Notes: generated by a model from the letters alone, not told the origin. 64,000 nucleotides of DNA from Actinomadura rubteroloni (GCF_002911665.1 NZ_MTBP01000002.1:1364001-1428000); one strand, 5' to 3'. Numbered from the stretch's first letter, positions 32,621-41,043 are shown. Program-made: numbers and translations.

Positions 32621-32753
32621 CCCTTGCCCAGCGTCGTTGCCCGGCGTCCTTCGGGCGTGCCTGCCGGGCGTCCTTGCCCGACGTCCTTGCCCGACGACCT
32701 GCCCGGGCGTTCTGGCCGGACGTTCTGCCCGGCGTCTTCGCGGGGTGTTCTTG
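32621..32753. repeat. Degenerate 13-bp tandem repeat
   Basis: About 11 imperfect copies of a 12-14 bp unit, consensus near CCTTGCCCGGCGT, run head to tail between the hmo terminator and the strR gene. Three central copies are almost identical (CCTTGCCCGACG). There is no coding sense in either strand. The stretch could be a slippage product or a multi-site element. Confidence 0.6.
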
Positions 32754-32819
32754 TGGGGGGTTCTATTGGGCGGGGCGCGGCCCGCCGCCGGCGGGGAGGG
32801 CGGCGGGGCGCGTCCAGGT

Positions 32820-32848
32820 GTCCAACCGTTCGGATGCGGCGCTTGGAC
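32820..32848. promoter_or_regulatory. StrR/Bbr-type box GTCCAA-N17-TTGGAC
   Basis: GTCCAA at 32820-32825 and TTGGAC at 32843-32848 are exactly 17 bp apart. Oddly, it lies immediately 3' of the strR gene that ends at 32851 and 3' of hmo, rather than in a clear promoter. It may serve an unannotated transcript, looping, or a roadblock between the convergent genes. Confidence 0.65.
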
Positions 32849-32850
32849 GG

Positions 32851-33855
32851 TTAGCTGATCTTCGCGATGTCGGCTTCGACGCGGACGGCGAAGTCGTTCC
32901 AGATCCCGGCGAACTGCCGGGCCAGGTCCGCGACGATCGCGCTGCAGTGCGGGGGCACGTTGCCGCTGAGCGCCTCCCACTCCTCGGCCGGGAGGGCGTG
33001 GACGGTCAGCAGCCGCAGCAGGTTGCGGCCGGTCTCGGTGAACCGCAGCGCCGGGTCGGCCTTGAGGCGGGCGACCAGCGCGGCGCGGTCCGGCGCGGGG
33101 CCGCGCCGCCCGCGTCCGGCGGCCCGGTTGAGCCCGATCGCCGGGACGGCCCGCGCGCCGTCGGCGTCGGCCGTCCGGTTCTGCGCGGCCCGGTCGCGGC
33201 GCCGCTGCGGGACGGGGTCGAGCCCGAGCGCCAGCCGGTTGCGGACGTCGCGCACGGTCTCGGGGGAGATCCCGGCGACGCGCGCGACCTGCCGCAGGGA
33301 CAGGGCGGGGTTCTCGGTCAGCAGGTCGCCGGCGACCCGGCGGCCCGCGGACCCGTCGATCGGGCGGACCCGGCCGTCCTGCCCGATCCTGATGCCCTCG
33401 GGTCCGGCGCCGCCCGCGAGCCTGCGCCGGATCTCCGCGACGGTGCGCGGCGCGATGCCGGTGACGGACGCGACCCTGCGGTCCGACCACTCGGCGTGCC
33501 AGACGATGATGCGCTCGGCCGCCCGCTTGCGGTCGGCGAGCGAGAGCGGGAGCCCGTGGGTGACGTTCGAGCGGACGGCGAGGACGAACGCGTCGGCCTC
33601 CCCTCCGTCGAAGAACCGGACCGCGATCGTCTCCTGCCCCCGCAGGCGCGCCGCCCGCAGCCGGTGGAAGCCGTCCACCACCCGCATCGTCCCGCGGTGG
33701 ACGATGATCGGCGGCAGTTCCTCCTCCGACGCCGCCAGCGTCTCGACGTGTTCCGGATCCTCCCCCGCGAGCCGTGGCGATCCCGCCACGGTGAGCGCGT
33801 CGACCGGTACCCGCACGACGGGTCCGCGGTCGAACTCGGCCTGATCAAGCTGCAT
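32851..33855 (-). CDS. StrR-family regulator with ParB-like domain, copy 1
   Basis: The 334-residue protein has an N-terminal ParB/sulfiredoxin-type domain (DPEHVETLAASEEELPPIIVHRGTMRVVDGFHRLRAARLRG) and two helix-turn-helix segments near residues 125 and 180 (SDRRVASVTGIAPRTVAEIRRRL; SLRQVARVAGISPETVRDVRNRL). This is the build of StrR, Bbr and Tei15*, activators that bind GTCCAR-N17-TTGGAC in glycopeptide clusters. It likely controls genes with such boxes here. ATG at 33855 has AGGAGCT upstream. Two paralogues lie at 41044 and 42324. Confidence 0.9.
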   Translation of the reverse strand: MQLDQAEFDRGPVVRVPVDALTVAGSPRLAGEDPEHVETLAASEEELPPIIVHRGTMRVVDGFHRLRAARLRGQETIAVRFFDGGEADAFVLAVRSNVTHGLPLSLADRKRAAERIIVWHAEWSDRRVASVTGIAPRTVAEIRRRLAGGAGPEGIRIGQDGRVRPIDGSAGRRVAGDLLTENPALSLRQVARVAGISPETVRDVRNRLALGLDPVPQRRRDRAAQNRTADADGARAVPAIGLNRAAGRGRRGPAPDRAALVARLKADPALRFTETGRNLLRLLTVHALPAEEWEALSGNVPPHCSAIVADLARQFAGIWNDFAVRVEADIAKIS

Positions 33856-34336
33856 GCCAGCTCCTCGTGATCTGATCCGGCCGTGCGCGAGCGGCCTCGC
33901 GACGACCGGTCCCCACCTGGCGCGCGGTGCTCCGGCCGCCCGCCGGTGACCGCACGCGAGACACGGTCGGGCCGCCTCCGGGCGGAGGACGGACAGACCG
34001 ATCGGTCAGGCGTCGATCCAGTCCGGGCCCGTCCCGACGGCACCAGTAGCAAAGGCCCCGAATCTCGGCATTTCCCCGAAATTGGTGGTGCGCTCCCTCG
34101 CCACAGCCTCACCCTCCTCGGCGTGGCGGTCGGCACGGGCGAACGACTGGAATTGCGGCGTCCTCCGATGCTTTGACGGTAATGGGGCCTGTTCAGGGCA
34201 TGAACCCCTAGGCAACCCCTATCGGCACCCCTAGGCCGTGACCCCTAGGGGTGCCCTACACAGGGTCGTCTTTACGATCAACACCGACTTTTCCTCCCAA
34301 AGTTGCTATTTCAACATTTGGGACGAATGCCCCGCT
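33856..34336. promoter_or_regulatory. Intergenic region with CCCCTAGG repeats
   Basis: This 481-bp gap between DAHP synthase and strR copy 1 holds four similar octamers: CCCCTAGG at 34205-34212, CCCCTATC at 34216-34223, CCCCTAGG at 34228-34235 and CCCCTAGGGG at 34242-34251. Centres are 11-14 bp apart, about one helical turn, on one strand. No known family is recognised as binder. No gene is seen in the gap. Confidence 0.5.
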
Positions 34337-35383
34337 TCAGGCGATCGTGGCGGCGGCCGGCGCCGGCATCGTCAGCGTCCGGCCCATGAGCGGCGCGAGG
34401 ACCGCCGCCGTGTCGGCGATCTCCGCGATGTCCGGCCCCGACAGCGCCTGCGGGCCGTCGCACAGCGCCTCCTCGGGACGCGGGTGGACGTCCACGATCA
34501 CCCCGTCCGCGCCCACCGCGATCGCCGCCCGCGTCAGCGGCACCACCAGCTCGCGGCGCCCGCCCGAGTGCGACGGGTCCACGATGATCGGCAGGTGCGA
34601 CAGCCGCTGCGCGACCGGGACGGCGGCGATGTCCAACGTGTTGCGCGTCGCCTTCTCGAACGTCCGGATGCCGCGCTCGCACAGCACGATGTCGAGGTTG
34701 CCGCGCTGGGCGATGTACTCGGCCGCCATCAGCCATTCCTCGATCGTCGAGCTGAACCCGCGCTTGAGCAGCACCGGCAGGCCCGCGTCCCCGGCGGCCT
34801 GGAGCAGCGCGAAGTTCTGCGCGTTGCGCGTCCCGATCTGGAGCATGTCGACGTAGGACGCGACCAGCTCGACCGCGCCCGGCTCGATGACCTCGGTGAC
34901 GATCGGCAGGCCCGTCTCGGCGCGCACGTCGGCGAGGATCCGCAGCCCCTCGACGCCGAGGCCCTGGAACGCGTACGGCGACGTCCGGGGCTTGAACGCC
35001 CCGCCGCGCAGCAGCGACGCGCCCGCCGCGCGCGCCATCAGCGCCGCCTCCAGCGTCTGCTCGGGCGTCTCCACCGCGCACGGCCCGGCGATCACCGTCA
35101 GCGTGTCCGGGCCGATCGGGACGCCGCCGACGCGGATCACCGAGCGCTGCGGATGGTGCTCGCGGCTGACCAGCTTGTACGGGACGGAGATCCGCACGAC
35201 CTCCAGCACGCCCCGCCGTCCGCCGAGGTTCAGCCGCTCGAAGTCGGGGACGTCGCCGATCAGGCCGATGATCGTCCGCGACACCCCCCGGCTCACGAAC
35301 GCGTCCCCGCCCGCCGTGCGGACGAGCGCGACGACCGCGTCGATGTCCTCCTGCGTGGCCCCGGGGGCCATCACCACCACCAT
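34337..35383 (-). CDS. aroF: 3-deoxy-7-phosphoheptulonate synthase, type I-beta
   Basis: The enzyme condenses PEP and erythrose 4-phosphate, the entry to the shikimate pathway. The 348-residue protein has an N-terminal ferredoxin-like regulatory domain (MVVVMAPGATQEDIDAVVALVR, about 1-70) and a barrel with IAGPCAVETPEQ, RGGAFKPRTSPYAFQGLG, LLKRGFSSTIEEWLMAAEYI and PIIVDPSHSGG. Most actinomycetes use a type II enzyme for primary metabolism, so this copy probably raises flux for Hpg. ATG at 35383 follows GAGGAGGAG. It is the last gene of mbtH-hydrolase-aroF. Confidence 0.92.
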   Translation of the reverse strand: MVVVMAPGATQEDIDAVVALVRTAGGDAFVSRGVSRTIIGLIGDVPDFERLNLGGRRGVLEVVRISVPYKLVSREHHPQRSVIRVGGVPIGPDTLTVIAGPCAVETPEQTLEAALMARAAGASLLRGGAFKPRTSPYAFQGLGVEGLRILADVRAETGLPIVTEVIEPGAVELVASYVDMLQIGTRNAQNFALLQAAGDAGLPVLLKRGFSSTIEEWLMAAEYIAQRGNLDIVLCERGIRTFEKATRNTLDIAAVPVAQRLSHLPIIVDPSHSGGRRELVVPLTRAAIAVGADGVIVDVHPRPEEALCDGPQALSGPDIAEIADTAAVLAPLMGRTLTMPAPAAATIA

Positions 35384-35457
35384 GATCGTTCTCCTCCTCG
35401 GTCGCGCGCCCGAGGGAGAGAGGTGTCCGGACGCGGGGGAAATGCGGAAAAAGTTCG

Positions 35458-36297
35458 TCAGGCCCCGGCGCGCGTCACGACCGCCGACCGGTCGGCCGGG
35501 GCGCCGAGGAAGCGGAGCAGCGCGGCGTTCACCGCGTCCGGACGCTCCAGGTAGCCGTAGTGCCCGCAGCCGGCGATCTCCTCGTAGCGGGCGCCGGGGA
35601 TCGCGGCGGCGACCTCCCGGCCGAGGCCGGGGCGGGCCACCAGGTCGTCGGCGAAGCCGAGGACGAGGCAGGGGCAGCCGATCCCGGCGTAGGCGGGCCG
35701 GCGGTCGGGGATGAGGTCGACGCCGAGCTGGCCCCGGATCGCCGTGAGGTCGGGCGCGGACATCTCCAGGATGTCGAGCCAGTCGCGGACGCGGTCGTCG
35801 TCGGCGAGCGTGCTCGGGGCCAGGTTCTGGAGCGCCCGGATCACCGCGTTGAACCGGGCCGGAATCTGGACGCCGCTGTCGCACAGCTCGATCTCGGCGG
35901 CCGTGACCGCCGCCGCGAGCGGGTCGGACCGGCCGCGCGTCGCCATCAGCACCGCCCGCTCGGCCAGGTCGGGCCGCGCGACGAGCAGTTCCTGGACGAT
36001 CATCGCGCCGAGCGAGAACCCGACGACCCGGCAGGGCGCCGCGTCGAGGTGCTCGATCAGCCCGGCCGTGTCGGCGGCCATGTCCGCGAGCGTGAAGTCC
36101 CCGCCGGTGTCGCTCGGCGGGATGCCGCGGTTGTCCATGGTGACGGCGCGGTAGCCCGCCGCCAGCAGCGCCGGGACCTGGTGCGTCCGCCACACGCGGC
36201 CGGGCGCGCCCGTGCCGGTGACCAGCAGCACCACGGGGCCGGACGCGCCGTGGACCTCATAGCCCACCCGGACGCCGTTGATCGAGACGACCGGCAT
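35458..36297 (-). CDS. Alpha/beta-hydrolase fold protein
   Basis: The 279-residue hydrolase has a nucleophile elbow GFSLGA (Ser95), a late His in GCGHYGYLERPD and a probable acid in LGFADDLVARP. It resembles the stand-alone hydrolases found in lipodepsipeptide and glycopeptide clusters. A thioesterase-like editing or product-processing role is a guess; the substrate cannot be read from sequence. It sits between mbtH and aroF on one transcript. Confidence 0.8.
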   Translation of the reverse strand: MPVVSINGVRVGYEVHGASGPVVLLVTGTGAPGRVWRTHQVPALLAAGYRAVTMDNRGIPPSDTGGDFTLADMAADTAGLIEHLDAAPCRVVGFSLGAMIVQELLVARPDLAERAVLMATRGRSDPLAAAVTAAEIELCDSGVQIPARFNAVIRALQNLAPSTLADDDRVRDWLDILEMSAPDLTAIRGQLGVDLIPDRRPAYAGIGCPCLVLGFADDLVARPGLGREVAAAIPGARYEEIAGCGHYGYLERPDAVNAALLRFLGAPADRSAVVTRAGA

Positions 36298-36364
36298 CGG
36301 TCGGCCCTCCTTGTTCGCGGCGGCGTGCGCCCGGCGCGGCGGCCGGGCGCCCGGAGCGGACGGG

Positions 36365-36589
36365 TCAGCCGGCGGCCTCGTACTGCTTCATCTCCTCGAC
36401 CAGGCTCTTGGGCCGCATGTCGGTCCAGTTCTCCTCGATGTAGGCCAGGCACGCGGCGCGCCCGTCCTCGCCGTGCGCGACCGTCCAGCCCGCCGGGACG
36501 TCCGCGAAAGCCGGCCAGAGCGAATACTGGCCCTCGTCGTTGACGAGCACGTAATAGGACGCGTTTTCGTCTTCAAAGGGGTTCGTCAT
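36365..36589 (-). CDS. mbtH: MbtH-like protein
   Basis: This 74-residue protein carries the full MbtH signature: [19 protein letters not shown], then [17 protein letters not shown]. MbtH proteins bind and activate NRPS adenylation domains, notably those for Hpg, Dpg, Tyr and beta-hydroxytyrosine. Its presence implies a partner NRPS, yet none is encoded in the window. ATG at 36589, first of the mbtH-hydrolase-aroF set. Confidence 0.95.
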   Translation of the reverse strand: MTNPFEDENASYYVLVNDEGQYSLWPAFADVPAGWTVAHGEDGRAACLAYIEENWTDMRPKSLVEEMKQYEAAG

Positions 36590-37064
36590 GATCGGCCTCT
36601 CTGGTCTTCCCGAAACGCTCTGGGAGAACTTCGGTGGTCCTGCCGGAAAACGTAACCGACCCGTCGAGAAACGGGCAAGAGCTGCGACTCGCCGTCCAGA
36701 ACTGCGCCGGTAATTCCGATAAATAGGGCGAATCGGAACGCCCTCGGGGCGCGACCACGCGCCGTGACCGTCCCCGCCGGTTCTGATACCGGAACGAAAC
36801 TTCCCGTCTCGTACGGTCGAGCCGAACACGATCCGCCGACGGACGGAGACAGGCGATGACGAGCGGCGGACCCCGGTCGAGTCATGGCGACATGGCGCCC
36901 CCGCGGCCGGCGGCCCGCCCGAAGGAGCGTCCGGAGCGGCCCGGCCTGCCCCGCAGGCCGGCGGGCGTTGCCGTCGTCGATCGTCCCGGGCCGGTTCGCC
37001 GGTCCGCCGTCCGCCTCGGGGAGCCGGTGGGCCTGGCCGCACCGCGGGCGGATCGTGTTCGGCC
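36590..37064. other. Intergenic region upstream of mbtH
   Basis: This 475-bp segment between mbtH and the chorismate mutase terminator is AT-richer near the mbtH start, so it likely carries the mbtH promoter. No StrR-type box, RNA gene or credible ORF was found in it. Confidence 0.4.
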
Positions 37065-37109
37065 CGCCCGCTCCACCCGGCCGCCTCGCGGCGCGGGGTG
37101 GAGCGGGCG
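37065..37109. terminator. Terminator hairpin after chorismate mutase
   Basis: CGCCCGCTCCACCC (37065-37078) is exactly complementary to GGGTGGAGCGGGCG (37096-37109), with a 17-nt loop. It stands 12 bp beyond the stop of the leftward chorismate mutase gene. Confidence 0.7.
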
Positions 37110-37120
37110 CGGTCCCGCCC

Positions 37121-37486
37121 TCAGCTCCGGGCGAGATCGGGACGCAGCACCTGCGCCCCGCCGAGGTACACGTGCCGGACGGACGAGCGCGGCCGGTCGG
37201 CCTCGGCGTGCGCGAGCAGCCGCACGATCCGGGGCGCCGCGCCCGGCACGTCGATCTCGGCCGCGCACATCAGCGGCACCCCGGCCAGGCCGCCGAGCCG
37301 CGCGGCCAGGGCCGGGAACTCGGCGGTCAGATCGGGCGTCGCGGTGAACAGCACGCTGACCAGGTCGGCCGCGCCGAGCACGTTGCGCTCCAGCACCGCG
37401 CCGACCAGCTCACCGGTCGCCGCGAGGATGGCGTCCCGCGTGTCGCGCTCGACCTGGACGGCGCCGCGGATCGCGAGCAGGGTCAT
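37121..37486 (-). CDS. aroH: AroH-type monofunctional chorismate mutase
   Basis: The 121-residue protein is a member of the trimeric AroH fold, converting chorismate to prephenate. The catalytic set is visible in the Bacillus pattern: Arg7 (AIRGAV), Cys74 and Glu77 (MCAAEIDVPG), Arg89 (RIVRLL), then VYL-GAQVLRPD. Most actinobacterial chorismate mutases are AroQ-type, so this is a pathway-dedicated copy. It starts 13 bp after the halogenase stop. Confidence 0.93.
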   Translation of the reverse strand: MTLLAIRGAVQVERDTRDAILAATGELVGAVLERNVLGAADLVSVLFTATPDLTAEFPALAARLGGLAGVPLMCAAEIDVPGAAPRIVRLLAHAEADRPRSSVRHVYLGGAQVLRPDLARS

Positions 37487-37499
37487 CGGACGGCTCCCG

Positions 37500-38993
37500 T
37501 CAGCCCTGCGCGGGCGCCTGCCAGAGCATGCCGTCGTCGGACGTCACGAGCCCGCCGGGGAACATCGGCGTGTCCGGGCCCAGGTCGGCGCCGAGCAGCG
37601 CGCGGCCCTGCACCTGCCCGCTCTCCTGCATCGCCTGCCGGACGACCGACGACTTGAACAGCGGGACCATGCTGTCGCCCTCGGCGGCCATCGCGTCCAC
37701 GGCCCCGGCGAACTCCGCCGACGCCTTCTTGAAGCGCAGCGCGGCGGACTCGGCGTCGTTCAGCCCGAACTCGGCCGAGGACACGCCCGCGACCAGGTCC
37801 ACGAACGACTCCAGCTCGCCGTACTGGTTCTGGGTGACCTTCTTGGCCGACCAGAAGTAGGAGTCCTCGTCCACGTGCATGTCGTAGAACGACATCAGGA
37901 ACTCGTAGAACACGCTGTACTCGCGCACGTAGCGGGCCTCGAACTCCTCGAAGGCCTTCTCCTGGTCGACCGTCCCGGCCAGCACGCTGTTGATGGAGCG
38001 GGCCGCCAGCAGCGCGCCGTAGGTGGCGAGGTGGACGCCGGAGGAGAACACCGGGTCCACGAAGCACGCCGCGTCGCCGACCAGCACCAGGCCCGGCTTC
38101 CAGAACTTCGTCTGCCGGTAGGAGTAGTCCTTGCGGACGCGGATCTCGCCGTACTGGCCGGTCGTGACGCGCGTCGCGTCGGACAGGAAGTCCTTGATCA
38201 TCGGGCATTCGGCGATGAGCGAGTTCAGCGCCTTCTCGGGGTCGCCCTGGATCTTCTCGGCCATGTCGTGCCGTACGACGACGCCGACGCTGGTCAGCGT
38301 GTCGCTGAGCGGGATGTACCAGAACCAGCCGCTGTCGAACGCGACGCACAGGATGTTCCCCGACGTCGGCTCGGCCATCCGCTTGCCGTTCTCGAAGTAG
38401 CCGAACAGCGCGAGGCTGCGGAAGAAGTCGGAGTACTCGCGCTTGCCGCCGACGGCCTTGTGGATGCCGCTGCGGTTGCCGGACGCGTCCACGACCCACT
38501 TCGCGCGGACCTCGTGCCGCTCGCCGGACGCGTCGGTGTAGACGACGCCGACGACCCGCCCGTCCTCCTCCACGACGTTCTGCACCGACGCCTGCTGCCG
38601 GACCTGCACGCCCTTCTCGGCCGCGTTGTCCAGCAGGATCTTGTCGAACTTGGACCGCTCGACCTGGAACGCCGTGGACGTCGGGCCGGCGGTGCGCGGC
38701 GACACCGAGAACGAGAACGTCCACGGCTCGGGGTTGGCGCCCCAGCGGAACGTGCCGCCGTGCTTGAGCATGAAGCCCGCGTCGATGATCTTGTCGGTGG
38801 CGCCCGTCATCCGGCACACGCCGTGGATCGTGGACGGCAGCAGCGACTCCCCGATCTGGTACCGGGGAAAGGTCTCCTTCTCTAACAGCAGGACGTCGTG
38901 GCCCTGCATCGCCACCAGCGTCCCCAGCGTCGATCCGCCGGGGCCGCCGCCGACCACCACGACGTCGAACTCCTCGTGACCTTCGGTTCCCAT
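37500..38993 (-). CDS. FAD-dependent halogenase of glycopeptide type
   Basis: The 497-residue flavin halogenase has GGGPGGS (about 15-21), EKETFPRYQIGESLLPSTIHGV, RWGANPEPWTF, DSGWFWYIPLSD (variant of the WxWxIP motif) and GDAACFVDPVFSSGVHLA. It closely resembles BhaA/ComH-type enzymes that chlorinate phenolic residues (Tyr, Hpg) on carrier proteins. With Hpg supplied by neighbours, chlorinated Hpg or Tyr in an NRPS-bound peptide is the likely product. Codon 37 (38883-38885) is TTA. It leads an operon with chorismate mutase, probably after hmaS copy 2. Confidence 0.92.
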   Translation of the reverse strand: MGTEGHEEFDVVVVGGGPGGSTLGTLVAMQGHDVLLLEKETFPRYQIGESLLPSTIHGVCRMTGATDKIIDAGFMLKHGGTFRWGANPEPWTFSFSVSPRTAGPTSTAFQVERSKFDKILLDNAAEKGVQVRQQASVQNVVEEDGRVVGVVYTDASGERHEVRAKWVVDASGNRSGIHKAVGGKREYSDFFRSLALFGYFENGKRMAEPTSGNILCVAFDSGWFWYIPLSDTLTSVGVVVRHDMAEKIQGDPEKALNSLIAECPMIKDFLSDATRVTTGQYGEIRVRKDYSYRQTKFWKPGLVLVGDAACFVDPVFSSGVHLATYGALLAARSINSVLAGTVDQEKAFEEFEARYVREYSVFYEFLMSFYDMHVDEDSYFWSAKKVTQNQYGELESFVDLVAGVSSAEFGLNDAESAALRFKKASAEFAGAVDAMAAEGDSMVPLFKSSVVRQAMQESGQVQGRALLGADLGPDTPMFPGGLVTSDDGMLWQAPAQG

Positions 38994-39105
38994 GTGCCGT
39001 CGCCCTTCTCGTGGCTGTTGCGATGACGCCGAAGCCCGACGTCGCGGCCTGCGTCCCGGTCATGGTGCGCGGCGCACGGCACCGTCCACCAGTCGGGCCG
39101 CCCGG

Positions 39106-40170
39106 TCAGCGGCCCGTCGCCGACTGCCGCTCGACGGCCTCGTAGAGCGCCTTGATGTTGTTGCTGCCGAACGTGCGGGCGCCGCGCCGGTCGATGACCT
39201 CGTCGAAGTAGGTGCGGCGCGGGTGGGCCGACTCGGTGAAGATCTGGAGCATGACGCCGCCGTGGTCGCGGTCGGCGAGGATGTTCAGCTCGCGCAGCGT
39301 CTCGGTCGGGACGCCGACCTGGCCGAGCCGGCCGGGCAGCTCGTCGTAGTAGGCGTCCGGCGTGGTCAGGAAGCGGACGCCGCGCGCCGAGATCGTCCCG
39401 ACGGCGCGGGCGATGTCGTCGGTCAGGTAGGCGACGTGCTGGATGCCGGGGCCGCCGTGCCCGGCGACGAACGCGTCGATCTGGCCCGGCGAGCGGGACG
39501 TGTCGGGCTCCAGGATCGTGAACGTCAGCCCGCGCGAGCGGCTCTGGATCACCTTGGAGCGCATCGCCTGGTTGCCGACGACGATCTGCTCCTCGAACGT
39601 GACCTCCATCCCGAACACCTCGGCGTAGCGGCGGATCATCGGGTCGAGGTCGCCCGTCGGGACGCACACGGCGAAGTGGTCGATGTCGGTCAGCAGGCCC
39701 TCGCCCGCCGGGTCGCCGGTCTCGGCGAACGCGCCCGGCGCGAACGGGCCGCCCGGCCGCTCCCGGGAGACGAAGCGGTGCTCGACGTCGCCGAAGCCCG
39801 CCACGGACGCGAACGTGACGCGTCCGCCGTCGGGGCCGAGCGTCTCGGGCGGCGCGACCGGCTCGGCGCCGCGTTCCACGGCGGCGGCGAACGCGGCCTG
39901 CGCGTCGTCGACCGTGAGGCCGATGACGGCGACGCCGTCGCCGTGCCGTTCGACGTACTCGGCGGCGCGGTGGCGGCTGCCGGTCGCGGCGGTCAGCAGC
40001 ACGGTGATGTCGCGCTGGCGCAGCAGGACGGACGTGTAGCCCGCCTCCCCCGCGCCCCACGGCGTGCTGCGCCCGGTGATCGCGAACCCGTAGGCGTGCG
40101 CGAGCCGCGCCGCCGCCTGGTCCGCGTCCGCGACGAATAACTCGATGTGATCGACCGATCGGATGTCCAC
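39106..40170 (-). CDS. hmaS2: 4-hydroxymandelate synthase/HPPD-like dioxygenase, copy 2
   Basis: The 354-residue protein shares the two-domain fold and ligands of copy 1: His165 (DHFAVCV), His245 (GIQHVAY), Glu324. The residue before the iron-binding Glu is Asp (YFDEVIDR), whereas copy 1 has Phe (YFEIIER); this faces the active site and might alter substrate or outcome. Codon 11 (40138-40140) is TTA. GTG at 40170 has GGAGGAG upstream. An N18 variant StrR box lies 76 bp before the start. It precedes the halogenase and aroH, so it may supply a separately controlled Hpg pool, or act as an HPPD. Confidence 0.85.
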   Translation of the reverse strand: MDIRSVDHIELFVADADQAAARLAHAYGFAITGRSTPWGAGEAGYTSVLLRQRDITVLLTAATGSRHRAAEYVERHGDGVAVIGLTVDDAQAAFAAAVERGAEPVAPPETLGPDGGRVTFASVAGFGDVEHRFVSRERPGGPFAPGAFAETGDPAGEGLLTDIDHFAVCVPTGDLDPMIRRYAEVFGMEVTFEEQIVVGNQAMRSKVIQSRSRGLTFTILEPDTSRSPGQIDAFVAGHGGPGIQHVAYLTDDIARAVGTISARGVRFLTTPDAYYDELPGRLGQVGVPTETLRELNILADRDHGGVMLQIFTESAHPRRTYFDEVIDRRGARTFGSNNIKALYEAVERQSATGR

Positions 40171-40245
40171 GGAAACTCCTCCGTCGGGGCGCGCCGGCCA
40201 GGCGTGCCCGGTCGTCCGGCCCGTCCGCCGGCCGGGAGTCCCGAC

Positions 40246-40275
40246 GTCCAACCGCGCGTTCGGCGGCACTTGGAC
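40246..40275. promoter_or_regulatory. StrR-type box with 18-bp spacer upstream of hmaS copy 2
   Basis: GTCCAA (40246-40251) and TTGGAC (40270-40275) are 18 bp apart, one more than the other three boxes. It is well placed to drive the hmaS2-halogenase-aroH genes. The longer spacer could weaken binding or select one of the three StrR paralogues. Confidence 0.6.
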
Positions 40276-40424
40276 GGTCTCCCGCCGGCGGACGGAACGC
40301 CGGGATCGCCGGCGCCGCGCCCTCGTGCGGCGCCGCGCGTTTCGTCACCGAAACACGCGGCCGATCCCCGCGTCAACGCTGGACGACACCGGCGGCAGGA
40401 CACCGTGGATTCATCGCGGAGCGG

Positions 40425-40955
40425 TCATCTCAGCGCCGAATCACAGGCCGCTTTCGCGTCCTGGTACGGGCCCCCTTCCGGGTCGATTTTCGACCGCGAA
40501 CCGATGACGAGTCCGCCGTCGCCCATGGGGTCGGGAAAATCCTTCACGCCGTGCTCGCGCATACAGCGCGCGTATTTCTGCGCGGCCGTCCGCGCCGCTT
40601 TGGACGCCTGCGGCCCCGAGCCGCCGGGAAGGAGCGGCGAGCACGCCTTCTGCGCCTTGCGGAACGCCGCCGAGCGGACGTCGATCCGGTCGGTCGCGCG
40701 CACGGCGATGGGCGCGTCGCCCTTGGGCTCGGGGAAGTTCGGCACGCCGTTGTGCCGCATGCACTGGGCGAACGCCACCCGCTGCCGGGCGTCGCCGGCC
40801 GATGCGGGCGCCGGGGCGCCGGTCGTCGCGGCGGCGCCCCGGCGCGGTGGATCACCGCCGCAGGCCGCCGCCGTGACGGCGACACAGAAAAGGACGATCA
40901 GTCCGAGGCCGCGCCCGTTGCGGGCGGTTCCCCGGCGCGTTGCCGAGCGTTCCAC
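40425..40955 (-). CDS. Lipoprotein with FAQCMR-type repeats, copy 2
   Basis: The 176-residue product has a signal peptide ending in a lipobox (VFCAVAVTAAAC-like: LIVLFCVAVTAAAC). Two repeats follow, VAFAQCMRHNGVPNFPEPKG and AQKYARCMREHGVKDFPDPMG, the same pattern as the lipoprotein at 18227. GTG at 40955 is chosen because GCGGAGG sits 5 bp upstream. It stands alone, but its promoter region shares a 37-bp element with adaptor copy 2 at 45313, so it probably belongs to export system 2. Confidence 0.7.
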   Translation of the reverse strand: MERSATRRGTARNGRGLGLIVLFCVAVTAAACGGDPPRRGAAATTGAPAPASAGDARQRVAFAQCMRHNGVPNFPEPKGDAPIAVRATDRIDVRSAAFRKAQKACSPLLPGGSGPQASKAARTAAQKYARCMREHGVKDFPDPMGDGGLVIGSRSKIDPEGGPYQDAKAACDSALR

Positions 40956-40990
40956 GCATCCTCCGCACATCCCGTTCATTCGCACGGGAC

Positions 40991-41027
40991 TTTCTATGGG
41001 AAGAACGGTTTCAGGAACGTATCAGCG
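40991..41027 (-). promoter_or_regulatory. 37-bp element shared with the export system 2 promoter
   Basis: The segment matches 46582-46618 at 30 of 37 positions with no gaps. On the coding strand it contains TTCC(A/T)GAAACCG in the centre and TAGAAA at the end. It lies 36 bp before the lipoprotein start. A common regulator or alternative sigma factor is inferred for both genes. Confidence 0.6.
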
Positions 41028-41043
41028 CGTTTTGCCCCACGGT

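Noticed and set aside
38627..38654. GTCCAG-N16-TTGGAC resembling a StrR box inside the halogenase gene
   Set aside because: Wrong spacer length, an imperfect half-site and intragenic position. The bases are explained by conserved coding sequence.
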